A DNA stretch of 64,000 bases. Origin: Ralstonia mannitolilytica (lineage in GTDB: Bacteria; Pseudomonadota; Gammaproteobacteria; Burkholderiales; Burkholderiaceae). Under the pieces are notes generated by a model that saw only the letters and a list, made by a program, of their open reading frames with translations, did not search any database and was not told the origin of the DNA. The position numbers and the translations under genes were made by a program. Location: the NCBI RefSeq assembly GCF_905397375.1, contig NZ_CAJPVG010000012.1, forward strand, positions 84,523-148,522, given 5' to 3'. Positions 34,581 through 42,224 of the stretch are shown here, in pieces (position 1 is the stretch's first letter; the number at the start of each line of letters is the position of its first letter).

Positions 34581-34931
34581 AACAAGGCGAATGGCAGGGT
34601 TGCCCCAATCCGGTCCGCAAATGTCGTTCCCACGCATCATCCAAACGGTCATAGGTGGAATGCGTACCCCCCTTTTGGGGGGATTCTTGATACATTTCGT
34701 GCCATCGCGTCGTGCTCCAGCATTGCGCCTCTACTCGAAATCCGTGCGACGACGCGGAACGACATGCCGACGCACGCCGACGAGCGTGGCGGATGCTTTG
34801 CGGTTTCGATGACCAGACGGGAAACCAAGGGGGAGTCTTGTTTGGCTGCCATGGAGTGATCCATGGGGCTGTTGTGTTTTGCCGGCAACAGGGCCGGCGA
34901 AGCCACGGTCTTGGGGCAGGGAGGAAACAAC
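34581..34931. other. Intergenic stretch with a CCCCCC/GGGGGG hairpin
   Basis: No supported gene. CCCCCC-TTTT-GGGGGG at 34667-34682 is a perfect inverted repeat on a short T4 loop. Overlapping frames on both strands (for example 34649-34939 minus, 34712-34975 plus) have no family features. Confidence 0.35.
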
Positions 34932-35135
34932 ATGAGCACGCGTCATGCACGGCGCCCGGCGGGGGCGCCTCGTAGCACGTATATCCGCAGGGCCCAGGGC
35001 GGCCGCATTGGCGGCCGTTCCGGCGGCGCCGATCATCGCCTGCCGCCCACCGGCGTCCCGCGCCTGCTGCTGTGGATGCTGGCCGCCACGATCGCCCTGG
35101 CGGTCGTGAACGCCGTCTGGCGGCACTTCAACTGA
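34932..35135 (+). CDS. Small single-pass membrane protein
   Basis: A 67-aa protein from ATG 34932, preceded by GGAGG at about 34920-34924. The N-terminal half is strongly basic (MSTRHARR, YIRRAQGGRIGGR). The C-terminal half is one TM helix (PRLLLWMLAATIALAVVNAV) ending WRHFN. The in-frame ATG at 34863 has no Shine-Dalgarno. Predicted orientation is basic tail inside. No family recognised; the good ribosome binding site and TM helix support a real gene. It converges with the FAD dehydrogenase at 35148. Confidence 0.6.
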   Translation: MSTRHARRPAGAPRSTYIRRAQGGRIGGRSGGADHRLPPTGVPRLLLWMLAATIALAVVNAVWRHFN

Positions 35136-35147
35136 GGGCGCGGCGCG

Positions 35148-36560
35148 TTACAGCACCTTTCCGGGGTTCATCAGGCCGCGCGGGTCCAGCGCCTGCTTGA
35201 TGGCGCGCATGGCGGCCAGTTCGACGGCGCTCTTGTAGCGCGCGTTGTCCTCGCGCTTGAGCTGGCCGATGCCGTGTTCGGCAGAGATGGAGCCGCCGTG
35301 CGCGTGCACGCTGTCGTGCACGATGCGGTTGATGCCGCCCTGGTTAGCCAGGAAGGCGTCGTGCGCATGGCCTTCCGGCGGCGACACGTTGTAATGGAGG
35401 TTGCCGTCGCCGAGGTGTCCGAACGTCACCATGCGGATGTTCGGATAGGCCTGCGCCAACGCACGGTCCGTCACGTCGATGAAGTCTGCAATGCGCGAGA
35501 TCGGCACGGCAATGTCGTGCTTGATGTTCTTGCCTTCCTCGGCCTGGGCCAGCGGGATGTGCTCGCGCAGGTTCCAGAAGTCGCGCGACTGGGCGACCGA
35601 TTCGGCCACCGCTGCGTCGTCGATCACACCGCGCGCGAGCGCTTCTTCCATGAGCGATTCGAATAGCGCGCGGGCGTGCTCTTCGCTTTCGAGGTCGGAC
35701 AGCTCCAGCAGCACGTATTGCGGATACCGCTGCGGGAACGGCACGCGCAGCTGCGGGTAGTGCTTGTGCACCAGATCCAGGCAGAACGCCGACATCAGCT
35801 CGAAGCCCGTCAGCAGCGTGCCCGCATGGCCTTGTGCCAGCGACAGGAACTCCAGCGCCTGACGCGGCGATTGCAGCGCCGCCAGCGCCGTCACCTTGGC
35901 GCGCGGTTGCGGAAACAGCTTCAGCATCGCTCCGGTGATGATGCCGAGCGTGCCTTCCCCGCCGATCAGCAAGTCGCGCAGGTCGTAGCCGGTGTTGTCC
36001 TTGCGCAGGCCTCGCAGGCCATTCCACAGTTCGCCGTTGGGCAGCACGGCTTCGATGCCGAGGCAGAGCTCGCGGGCGTTGCCGTAGCGCAGGACGGCGG
36101 TGCCGCCGGCGTTCGTCGCCAGGTTGCCGCCGATGGTGCAGCTGCCTTCCGCAGCCAGGCTGAGCGGGAACAGGCGCCCGGCATGGGCCGCGGCCTGCTG
36201 CACGTTGGCCAGGATGCAGCCGGCATCCACGGTGATGGTGTTGTTGACCGGGTCGACCGCACGCACACGCTGCAGACGCTGTAACGAGATCACCACGGCG
36301 TTGCCGGCCATGTCGGGCGTGGCGCCGCCGCACAGGCCTGTGTTGCCGCCTTGCGGAACGATCGGCACGCCGTGTTCGCCGCACAGTCGCACGAGCGCCG
36401 CGACTTCGTCCGGGCTGGCAGGACGCAGCACCGCACGCGCGCGGCCGGTGAAACGCTTGCGCCAGTCCGTCAGGTAGGGCGCCTGGTCTTGCGGCGCGGT
36501 CAGGACGTGCGCGGTGCCAATCGCATCAACGCAGGCTTGCAGGAACGCATCGTGGGTCAT
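35148..36560 (-). CDS. FAD-linked 2-hydroxyacid dehydrogenase (GlcD/D2HGDH family)
   Basis: Flavoprotein of 470 aa oxidising a D-2-hydroxyacid such as D-lactate, glycolate or D-2-hydroxyglutarate. The PCMH-type FAD domain shows VPQGGNTGLCGGATPD, EGSCTIGGNLATNAGG, YGNARELCLGIEAVLPNGEL and LIGGEGTLGIITGA. The C-terminal substrate domain carries the metal-site motif GHLGDGNLHYNV and SAEHGIGQLKR. It lies 6 bp downstream of the DUF2069 gene as the last gene of a wrbA operon. Exact substrate cannot be assigned. Confidence 0.92.
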   Translation of the reverse strand: MTHDAFLQACVDAIGTAHVLTAPQDQAPYLTDWRKRFTGRARAVLRPASPDEVAALVRLCGEHGVPIVPQGGNTGLCGGATPDMAGNAVVISLQRLQRVRAVDPVNNTITVDAGCILANVQQAAAHAGRLFPLSLAAEGSCTIGGNLATNAGGTAVLRYGNARELCLGIEAVLPNGELWNGLRGLRKDNTGYDLRDLLIGGEGTLGIITGAMLKLFPQPRAKVTALAALQSPRQALEFLSLAQGHAGTLLTGFELMSAFCLDLVHKHYPQLRVPFPQRYPQYVLLELSDLESEEHARALFESLMEEALARGVIDDAAVAESVAQSRDFWNLREHIPLAQAEEGKNIKHDIAVPISRIADFIDVTDRALAQAYPNIRMVTFGHLGDGNLHYNVSPPEGHAHDAFLANQGGINRIVHDSVHAHGGSISAEHGIGQLKREDNARYKSAVELAAMRAIKQALDPRGLMNPGKVL

Positions 36561-36566
36561 GGCCGA

Positions 36567-36959
36567 TCAGGTTTGTTGGCGCGCGCGGGCCTTGGCGGCG
36601 CGCTTGAAGGGGCGCAGGTAGAAGATCGTCGCGCAGAAGAAGACCACGCTGAGCGTCACCTCGCCCCAGGCCAGGGCGCGCGACAGCCCCACGTCGGAAG
36701 TGGCGCGCACGATGCCTTCCGTAAAGAACAGCAGGATGAACATCGACGCCCACTGCATCGTGTAGCGGTTCCTGCGCAGCACGCCGGCCAGCGGCCACGC
36801 CAGCAGCAGCGCCTTGAGCGCGAGCCACGAGCCGCCGGGCCGCAAGGGGGCGAGCCACAACTCCCACGCAGCGCACAGCAGGATCAGCGCGATGAGGCTG
36901 CCCGCGCTGAGCCGTGCCAGGGCTGGAGACTCGACGGCGACAGGGTGGGCGGTGCTCAT
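36567..36959 (-). CDS. DUF2069 integral membrane protein
   Basis: A 130-aa protein with four predicted TM helices (SLIALILLCAAWELWLAPL; LALKALLLAWPLAGVL; YTMQWASMFILLFFTEGIV; GEVTLSVVFFCATIFYL) and a basic C-terminal tail. Length and FTEGI motif fit the DUF2069 family of unknown function, which often sits next to wrbA in betaproteobacteria. The ATG overlaps the wrbA stop by 4 bp (ATGA). Confidence 0.85.
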   Translation of the reverse strand: MSTAHPVAVESPALARLSAGSLIALILLCAAWELWLAPLRPGGSWLALKALLLAWPLAGVLRRNRYTMQWASMFILLFFTEGIVRATSDVGLSRALAWGEVTLSVVFFCATIFYLRPFKRAAKARARQQT

Positions 36960-37549
36960 GCGGCGAGCTTCAGGGCGGTCTGTGCAAGCCGGCGGCCCAT
37001 GGCCGTGGCCAGCGTGCGTTCGTGCGCGGTGAGCGGCGCGGTGTCGCCGCGATGCGCGACGTGAGACGGGCCGTACGGCGTTCCCCCGGCCTCGGTGGAA
37101 AGCAGTTCGCTGTGCTGATACGGCAAGCCGAGCAACACCATGCCATGGTGCAGCAACGGCAGCATCATCGAGAGCAGGGTGGTTTCCTGGCCGCCGTGCA
37201 TGCTGCCCGTGGAGGTGAACACGCACGCCGGCTTGCCGGCCAGTGCACCCGCCAGCCACTGCGGTGTGGTGCCGTCCAGGAAATACTTCAGCGGTGCGGC
37301 CATGTTCCCGAAGCGTGTCGGCGAGCCCAGTGCCAGTCCAACGCATTCCTCCAGGTCGCGGACGTCCACATACGGTGGGCCGTCGTCAGGCACGTCGGGG
37401 TGCGTGGCCTCGCAGACGGCGGAGACCGCCGGCACGGTACGCACCCGTGCCTGCGCGCCGTCGACGCTTTCAATGCCTTGCGCGATGGCTTCGGCCAATG
37501 CGCGCGTGCTGCCGTGACGGCTGTAATACAGGACCAGGATATCTTTCAT
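36956..37549 (-). CDS. wrbA: NAD(P)H:quinone oxidoreductase WrbA
   Basis: FMN flavodoxin-like enzyme, 197 aa, two-electron reduction of quinones. FMN-binding phosphate loop YYSRHGSTRALAEAIA at residues 8-23, then the family signatures GSPTRFGNMAAPLKYFLDGT and FTSTGSMHGGQETTLLSM. ATG 37549 starts the flavodoxin fold; the frame to 37612 runs towards the divergent yihY-like gene. First gene of an operon with the DUF2069 protein and the FAD dehydrogenase. Confidence 0.95.
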   Translation of the reverse strand: MKDILVLYYSRHGSTRALAEAIAQGIESVDGAQARVRTVPAVSAVCEATHPDVPDDGPPYVDVRDLEECVGLALGSPTRFGNMAAPLKYFLDGTTPQWLAGALAGKPACVFTSTGSMHGGQETTLLSMMLPLLHHGMVLLGLPYQHSELLSTEAGGTPYGPSHVAHRGDTAPLTAHERTLATAMGRRLAQTALKLAA

Positions 37550-37617
37550 GACGAAGCGTTGAGAGCGTCGCGGTATTATAGTTGCGCCCCTTATTCCCGC
37601 CTCCCGCCTCATTTTTC

Positions 37618-38934
37618 ATGCTTTTTGACACCCGAGCGCTTCGTCAATGGAATGCCGCCAAGCTGCGTGCGCTGGCGCGTTATGCGCTGCGCCGCGCGGG
37701 CGAGGACCGCCTGCCGCAGGTGGCGGGCAGCCTGACATTTACGACGGTGCTGTCGCTCGTACCGATTCTGACGGTGGCGTTTGCGCTGTTCACGGCGTTC
37801 CCGATGTTCAAGAGCTTTCGCGCGGACATCGAGGGCTACATGTTCAGCAACCTGGTGCCGGGCAACATCAGCCGTCCGATCCTGATGTACCTGAACCAGT
37901 TCTCGTCCAATGCCAAGGGGCTGACGGCGGCGGGCCTCATCGGTCTGGTGGTGACGTCGGTCCTGACGATGCTGACGGTGGAGAACGCGCTCAACGCCAT
38001 CTGGCGCGTGCGTCAACGGCGGCCGCTGGCGCAGCGCGTGCTGGTGTTCTGGGCACTGATGACCTTCGCGCCCGTGCTGATCGGCGCGAGCCTGTCGGTC
38101 AGTTCGTACCTGGTATCGATTTCGGCGGGCTACGTGAACAAGCTGCCGTTCGGGCTGGGCGTGATCGTCGGCGTCATCCCGATTCTGCTGTCGGCGATTG
38201 CGTTTGCGATGCTCTACGTATTTGTGCCGAACACCTACGTGGAGCGGCGCGATGCCTTGACGGCAGGCCTCGTTGCAGCCGTCGCGTTCGAGTTTGCAAA
38301 GCGGGGCTTCGGGGCCTACGTTGCGCACATCCCCACGTATACAGCTGTGTATGGCGCCTTTGCGGCGTTACCGATCTTCCTGACCTGGATCTACGTCAGC
38401 TGGCTCGTCACGCTGCTCGGTGCCACGATCGCCTCGACGCTGCCGATCATCCGCCGGGGCTATTGGCAGCGGCGCACGTTTCCGGGCAGTCAGTTCTTCG
38501 ACGCGCTGGGCGTCCTGCTGCTGTTGTATCGAGCCCGCGAGCAGGCCCCCCGCACGCTGGCGGAGCGGGATATCGGCCGCCGCCTGCAACTCGAGTCCGA
38601 CTACCTGACCGATCTGCTGACCCAGCTCAAGGCGCTGCACCTGATCGGCAAGCTGCAGCAGGATCGCGGCGATGCCCACTGGGCCCTGCTGTGCGACGCG
38701 CACACGACCACGCTGCGGCCGCTGTATGAAAAGCTGGTGCTGAATCTGCCGCGCTTGCCTCGAACGGCCCTGGCACGCCACCTCGGAGACACCGGGTGGC
38801 TGGTCGCTCAACTGCGGAATCCGGCGCTCGATGCCACCCTGCAGAGCGTCTTCACCGCTGGCGAACATGGCGTCGCGGCTGCGGCGCAAGCGGTCGAGGC
38901 AGACCAGCCTGCGGCTGCGGCGCTCAGCGCCTGA
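37618..38934 (+). CDS. YihY/RNase BN-like inner membrane protein
   Basis: A 438-aa protein with a six-TM YihY/UPF0761 core in the first 290 residues. Family motifs: RLPQVAGSLTFTTVLSLVPI, LNAIWRVRQRRPLAQRVLVF and AAVAFEFAKRGFGAYVAHIP, then AALPIFLTWIYVSWLVTLLG. A soluble C-terminal domain of about 140 residues resembles a winged-helix fold (LTDLLTQLKALHLIGKLQQ). It was once called RNase BN, but that activity belongs to another protein; the function is unknown. ATG 37618 is used; the gene diverges from wrbA. Confidence 0.9.
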   Translation: MLFDTRALRQWNAAKLRALARYALRRAGEDRLPQVAGSLTFTTVLSLVPILTVAFALFTAFPMFKSFRADIEGYMFSNLVPGNISRPILMYLNQFSSNAKGLTAAGLIGLVVTSVLTMLTVENALNAIWRVRQRRPLAQRVLVFWALMTFAPVLIGASLSVSSYLVSISAGYVNKLPFGLGVIVGVIPILLSAIAFAMLYVFVPNTYVERRDALTAGLVAAVAFEFAKRGFGAYVAHIPTYTAVYGAFAALPIFLTWIYVSWLVTLLGATIASTLPIIRRGYWQRRTFPGSQFFDALGVLLLLYRAREQAPRTLAERDIGRRLQLESDYLTDLLTQLKALHLIGKLQQDRGDAHWALLCDAHTTTLRPLYEKLVLNLPRLPRTALARHLGDTGWLVAQLRNPALDATLQSVFTAGEHGVAAAAQAVEADQPAAAALSA

Positions 38935-38943
38935 ACCGACGGT

Positions 38944-39261
38944 TCAGAACGGGATTTTTCCCGTCCACATGTCGCGGTACATCACCCAGTCGCCCACGAG
39001 GCTGTAGAGCGGGTGCCGGAAGGTGGCGGGGCGGTTCTTCTCGAAGCCGAAGTGGCCCACCCACGCGAACCCGTAGCCGCTGATGACGGCGCCGAGCAGC
39101 CACCACAGGCTGCCGGTCAACACCAGCAACACCAAGCACACCAGCGCCACGGTCGACCCCGCGAAATGCAGGCGCCGGCAGGTGCGGTCCTGGTGTTCGC
39201 TGAGGTAGTAGGGGTAGAACTCGGCGAAGCTGCTGAAGCCGTGGGTGTCGGTGGTGGCCAT
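38944..39261 (-). CDS. DUF962/Mpo1-like membrane protein
   Basis: A 105-aa protein with two TM helices (STVALVCLVLLVLTGSLWW; LLGAVISGYGFAWVGHF). It has the His motifs of the DUF962 family: YYLSEHQDRTCRRLHFAG near the N-terminus and HFGFEKNRPATFRHPLYS. The yeast member Mpo1 is a dioxygenase in fatty-acid alpha-oxidation; bacterial function is not established. ATG 39261 precedes the conserved part. It lies 25 bp downstream of the alpha/beta hydrolase gene on the same strand. Confidence 0.88.
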   Translation of the reverse strand: MATTDTHGFSSFAEFYPYYLSEHQDRTCRRLHFAGSTVALVCLVLLVLTGSLWWLLGAVISGYGFAWVGHFGFEKNRPATFRHPLYSLVGDWVMYRDMWTGKIPF

Positions 39262-39286
39262 GGTGCGTCTCCTGTGGGTGACGGGG

Positions 39287-40111
39287 CTACGCGGCGACGG
39301 CGTCTCGTTCGCGCGCAAAGGCGATCAGCGCGTCGAGTGTGCCGTCAGGGCATTCTCCCATGATCGCGTGCCCGCCGGGCAGCCCTACCACGCGGCTCCC
39401 AGGCAGGCCCGCGGCGACCTGGCGGCCGGCCTTCGCGGGCGTCATCTGGTCTTTTTCGCCGACGATCACGAGGGAAGGGCACTTCACTGCGGCCATGGCT
39501 TCCGCGCCACGCGCATAAGCGTTGCAGGCGGCGAAATCCGTGTAGAAGACCGGTGCCTCGGAGCCGCGGGCGACGCGCTCCATCAGCCGCTGGCTGCCGC
39601 CATGCATCCAGAAACCCGGCCCCGGCGCAGACGGCTTGTTGGCCAGGCTGGAATGCGACCAGGCATTCACCATGTCGATGGCGCTCGCGGTGTTGTTGCG
39701 CGCCGCGTCCAGCAGCGCATCCGACACCTTCATCGGCCATGCCGTGGCCACCAGCGCAATACGGCGCACGCGATCGGCGTATCGCGCAGCGCACTCCAGC
39801 GCAATCAGCGAGCCCATGCTGTGCCCGACCACGATCACGGGCTGCGTGACGCCGGCTGCCTGCACGACGGCCATTACCCAGTCGGCCATGGCCTCCACCG
39901 TCTGCAGCGGGGCGCCGGTGCTACGCCCGTGGCCTGGCAGGTCCACCGCCAGCACGCTGAAGCCGTGGTGCGCAAACCAGCGCGTCTGCAGTCCCCAGAC
40001 GGAATGATCGTTCTGCGCACCATGCACGAACACCACGCAGGGCAGTTCGGCGTTGAACGGCTTGCCGCCGGTGTAGGCGTAGGCACGCTGGCCTTGTACG
40101 GTGAATTCCAT
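39287..40111 (-). CDS. Alpha/beta hydrolase
   Basis: A 274-aa serine hydrolase. Oxyanion-hole segment VFVHGAQND, nucleophile elbow GHSMGS (Ser of the catalytic triad), an acid in VGEKDQMTP and His in LPGGHAIMGE. The cap domain is helical (about residues 130-200). Substrate not recognisable. The ATG at 40111 overlaps the metY stop by one base, so the two genes are translationally coupled. This may point to a role near sulfur or homoserine metabolism, which is inference. Confidence 0.9.
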   Translation of the reverse strand: MEFTVQGQRAYAYTGGKPFNAELPCVVFVHGAQNDHSVWGLQTRWFAHHGFSVLAVDLPGHGRSTGAPLQTVEAMADWVMAVVQAAGVTQPVIVVGHSMGSLIALECAARYADRVRRIALVATAWPMKVSDALLDAARNNTASAIDMVNAWSHSSLANKPSAPGPGFWMHGGSQRLMERVARGSEAPVFYTDFAACNAYARGAEAMAAVKCPSLVIVGEKDQMTPAKAGRQVAAGLPGSRVVGLPGGHAIMGECPDGTLDALIAFARERDAVAA

Positions 40112-41445
40112 CAGCGGGCTCCGGTCGTGGTGGACGCGGCCTTGCCGGGCGCGGCGGACATCGCGCGCTCGGCGGCCTTGAGACCGCGCTTGAGGTCGTC
40201 GATCAGGTCGTCGGCATCTTCCAGGCCGATCGACAGCCGGATCGTGCCCTCGCTGATGCCGGCCGCGGCCAACGCATTTGCGTCCATGCGGAAATGCGTG
40301 GTCGACGCCGGATGAATCACCAGCGACCGCGCATCGCCCACGTTGGCCAGGTGCGAGAACAGGCCCAGCGATTCGATGAACTGCTGGCCCGCACGCCGGT
40401 CTCCCTTGAGATCGAAGCTGAAGACGGCGCCGCTGCCGCGCGGCAGCAGGCGCTTGGCGAGCGCATGGTCGGGGTGCGATTCGAGCTCCGGGTAGGCGAC
40501 CGACGCCACCATCGGATGGCTCGCCAGGAAGGCGGCCACGCGGCGTGTGTTCTCCACGTGCCGGGCCATTCGCAACGGCAGCGTTTCAATGCCCTGGAGC
40601 AGCTGCCAGGCCGCCATCGGGTTCATGCAGGCACCGAAATCCCGCAGGCCCTCGCGGCGGGCGCGCAGCAGGAAAGGCGCGACGGTGCTTTCCTCGGCGA
40701 AGACCATGTCGTGAAAGCCCGCGTACCGCTCGGTCAGTTCGGGATGCTTGCCGGCCGCAACGTAGTCGAAGGTCCCGCCATCCACCAGCACGCCGCCGAT
40801 GGTCGTGCCATGGCCGCCGAGGAACTTGGTCGCCGAGTGGTAGACGAGGTCGGCTCCGTGTGCGAAGGGCTGCAGCAGCCACGGCGTGGTGAACGTCGAA
40901 TCGACGAGCAGCGGCACACCCGCGTCATGCGCAATGGAGGCAATGGTCGGGATGTCGAGCACATCGAGCCTCGGGTTGCCGAGCGTCTCGCCAAACAGCA
41001 GCCGCGTGTTCGGCCGGATGGCGGCGCGCCAGCCGTCGATGTCGCCAGGCTTGACGAAGGTCGTCTCGATGCCGAAGCGGCGCAGCGTGTAATGCAGCAG
41101 GTTGTGCGAGCCGCCGTACAGCGCGGACGAGGCCACGATATGCGAACCCGCACCCATCAGCGTGACGATGGCCAGGTGCAGGGCCGCCTGGCCCGAGGCG
41201 GTGGCGATGGCGCCCACGCCGTTCTCGAGCGCCGCCATGCGCTCCTCGAACACGGCCACGGTCGGGTTGGAGATGCGCGAGTAGACGTGGCCCGCGCGTT
41301 CCATATTGAACAATGACGCCGCGTGTTCGCTGTCGCGGAACACGAACGACGTGCTGAGGTGGATGGGCGTGGCGCGCGCGCCGGTGGCCGGGTCGGGCGC
41401 GGCACCAGCGTGCAGGGCCAGCGTGTCGAAGCGGGCTTTGGACAT
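40111..41445 (-). CDS. metY: O-acetylhomoserine sulfhydrylase
   Basis: PLP enzyme of the Cys/Met metabolism family, 444 aa, which makes homocysteine from O-acetylhomoserine and sulfide. Motifs: RATPIHLSTSFVF, HVYSRISNPTVAVFEERMA, ATASGQAALHLAI, ALYGGSHNLL, PLLVDSTFTTPWLLQP and the PLP lysine in YHSATKFLGGHGTTIGG. The length favours MetY over the shorter MetZ/MetB. ATG 41445 begins the domain; an in-frame ATG at 41493 would add 16 residues. It heads a minus-strand operon with the hydrolase and the DUF962 protein. Confidence 0.92.
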   Translation of the reverse strand: MSKARFDTLALHAGAAPDPATGARATPIHLSTSFVFRDSEHAASLFNMERAGHVYSRISNPTVAVFEERMAALENGVGAIATASGQAALHLAIVTLMGAGSHIVASSALYGGSHNLLHYTLRRFGIETTFVKPGDIDGWRAAIRPNTRLLFGETLGNPRLDVLDIPTIASIAHDAGVPLLVDSTFTTPWLLQPFAHGADLVYHSATKFLGGHGTTIGGVLVDGGTFDYVAAGKHPELTERYAGFHDMVFAEESTVAPFLLRARREGLRDFGACMNPMAAWQLLQGIETLPLRMARHVENTRRVAAFLASHPMVASVAYPELESHPDHALAKRLLPRGSGAVFSFDLKGDRRAGQQFIESLGLFSHLANVGDARSLVIHPASTTHFRMDANALAAAGISEGTIRLSIGLEDADDLIDDLKRGLKAAERAMSAAPGKAASTTTGAR

Positions 41446-41686
41446 GGATTGAGGCACCCCGAAAGGGAGCGGAAGCAGGTTTGGACGGGGCATGCTAGCA
41501 CTGCTCCCTGTTGCGGTGCATCTCGGGCAAACGCCGAGCGGGCGCGGTTTTTGACAGGTTTTTTCTGCGCCGCATGCTTGTCGAAGCGCTTCGGTTTGGG
41601 CTAGGATCGAAACACAACCATAACCACAACCCGCGCGCGGTCGCCCCCCCGGCAGACCGGCACCCCGATACCCTGGGAGACGCACT

Positions 41687-42142
41687 ATGAAAGTCAGCGA
41701 CATCCTTCACGTGAAGGGCAACACGCTCTACACCGTGGCACCGGAAACCAAACTCCAGGTGGCCGTGCAGACGATGGCCGAGAAAGACATCGGCTCGCTC
41801 GTGGTCATGGAATACGGCGAGCTGGTCGGCATGCTGACCTTCCGCGAAATCATCAAGGTGCTCGCCAGGAACAACGGTACCGTCGGCGACGGCACCACCA
41901 TCCGCAAGGTGATGGACGACCATCCCGTCACCTGCACCCCCGAAACCGAAGTCAACGAAGTGCGTCGCATCATGCTGGAGCACCATGTGCGCTACCTGCC
42001 GGTGCTCGACAGCCGCACGCTCATGGGCGTGATCTCGTTCTACGATGTGGCCAAGGCCGTGCTCGAAGACCAGAGCTTCGAGAACAGGATGCTCAAGGCG
42101 TACATTCGCGACTGGCCCGAAGAGAAGGCCAACGAAGACTGA
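41687..42142 (+). CDS. CBS-domain protein
   Basis: A 151-aa protein made of two CBS motifs forming one Bateman module. CBS1 spans about residues 4-65 (LYTVAPETKLQVAVQTMAEK, GSLVVMEYGELVGMLTFREI). CBS2 spans about 75-135 (HPVTCTPETEVNEVRRIMLE, VRYLPVLDSRTLMGVISFYD). Such stand-alone modules sense adenosine nucleotides or other ligands. The gene is followed by a terminator and is monocistronic. Ligand and partner unknown. Confidence 0.93.
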   Translation: MKVSDILHVKGNTLYTVAPETKLQVAVQTMAEKDIGSLVVMEYGELVGMLTFREIIKVLARNNGTVGDGTTIRKVMDDHPVTCTPETEVNEVRRIMLEHHVRYLPVLDSRTLMGVISFYDVAKAVLEDQSFENRMLKAYIRDWPEEKANED

Positions 42143-42171
42143 CCTGCCGTTTTTTTACTGCACACCGCTGA

Positions 42172-42201
42172 AACCCGCCCGCCGTTGCGAGCGGGTTTTT
42201 T
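42172..42201 (+). terminator. Intrinsic terminator after the CBS gene
   Basis: Stem AACCCGC/GCGGGTT (42172-42178 with 42191-42197) followed by a run of six T. It lies 29 bp after the CBS protein stop and just before the LplT-acyltransferase gene. Confidence 0.85.
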
Positions 42202-42224
42202 GTTGAACTCCGAATCGTCTGTCG

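Noticed and set aside
34267..34812. 181-codon Gly/Ser-rich frame on the plus strand
   Set aside because: It begins inside tRNA-Arg and its Gly/Ser repeats are the reverse of the proline-rich frame; no start signal.
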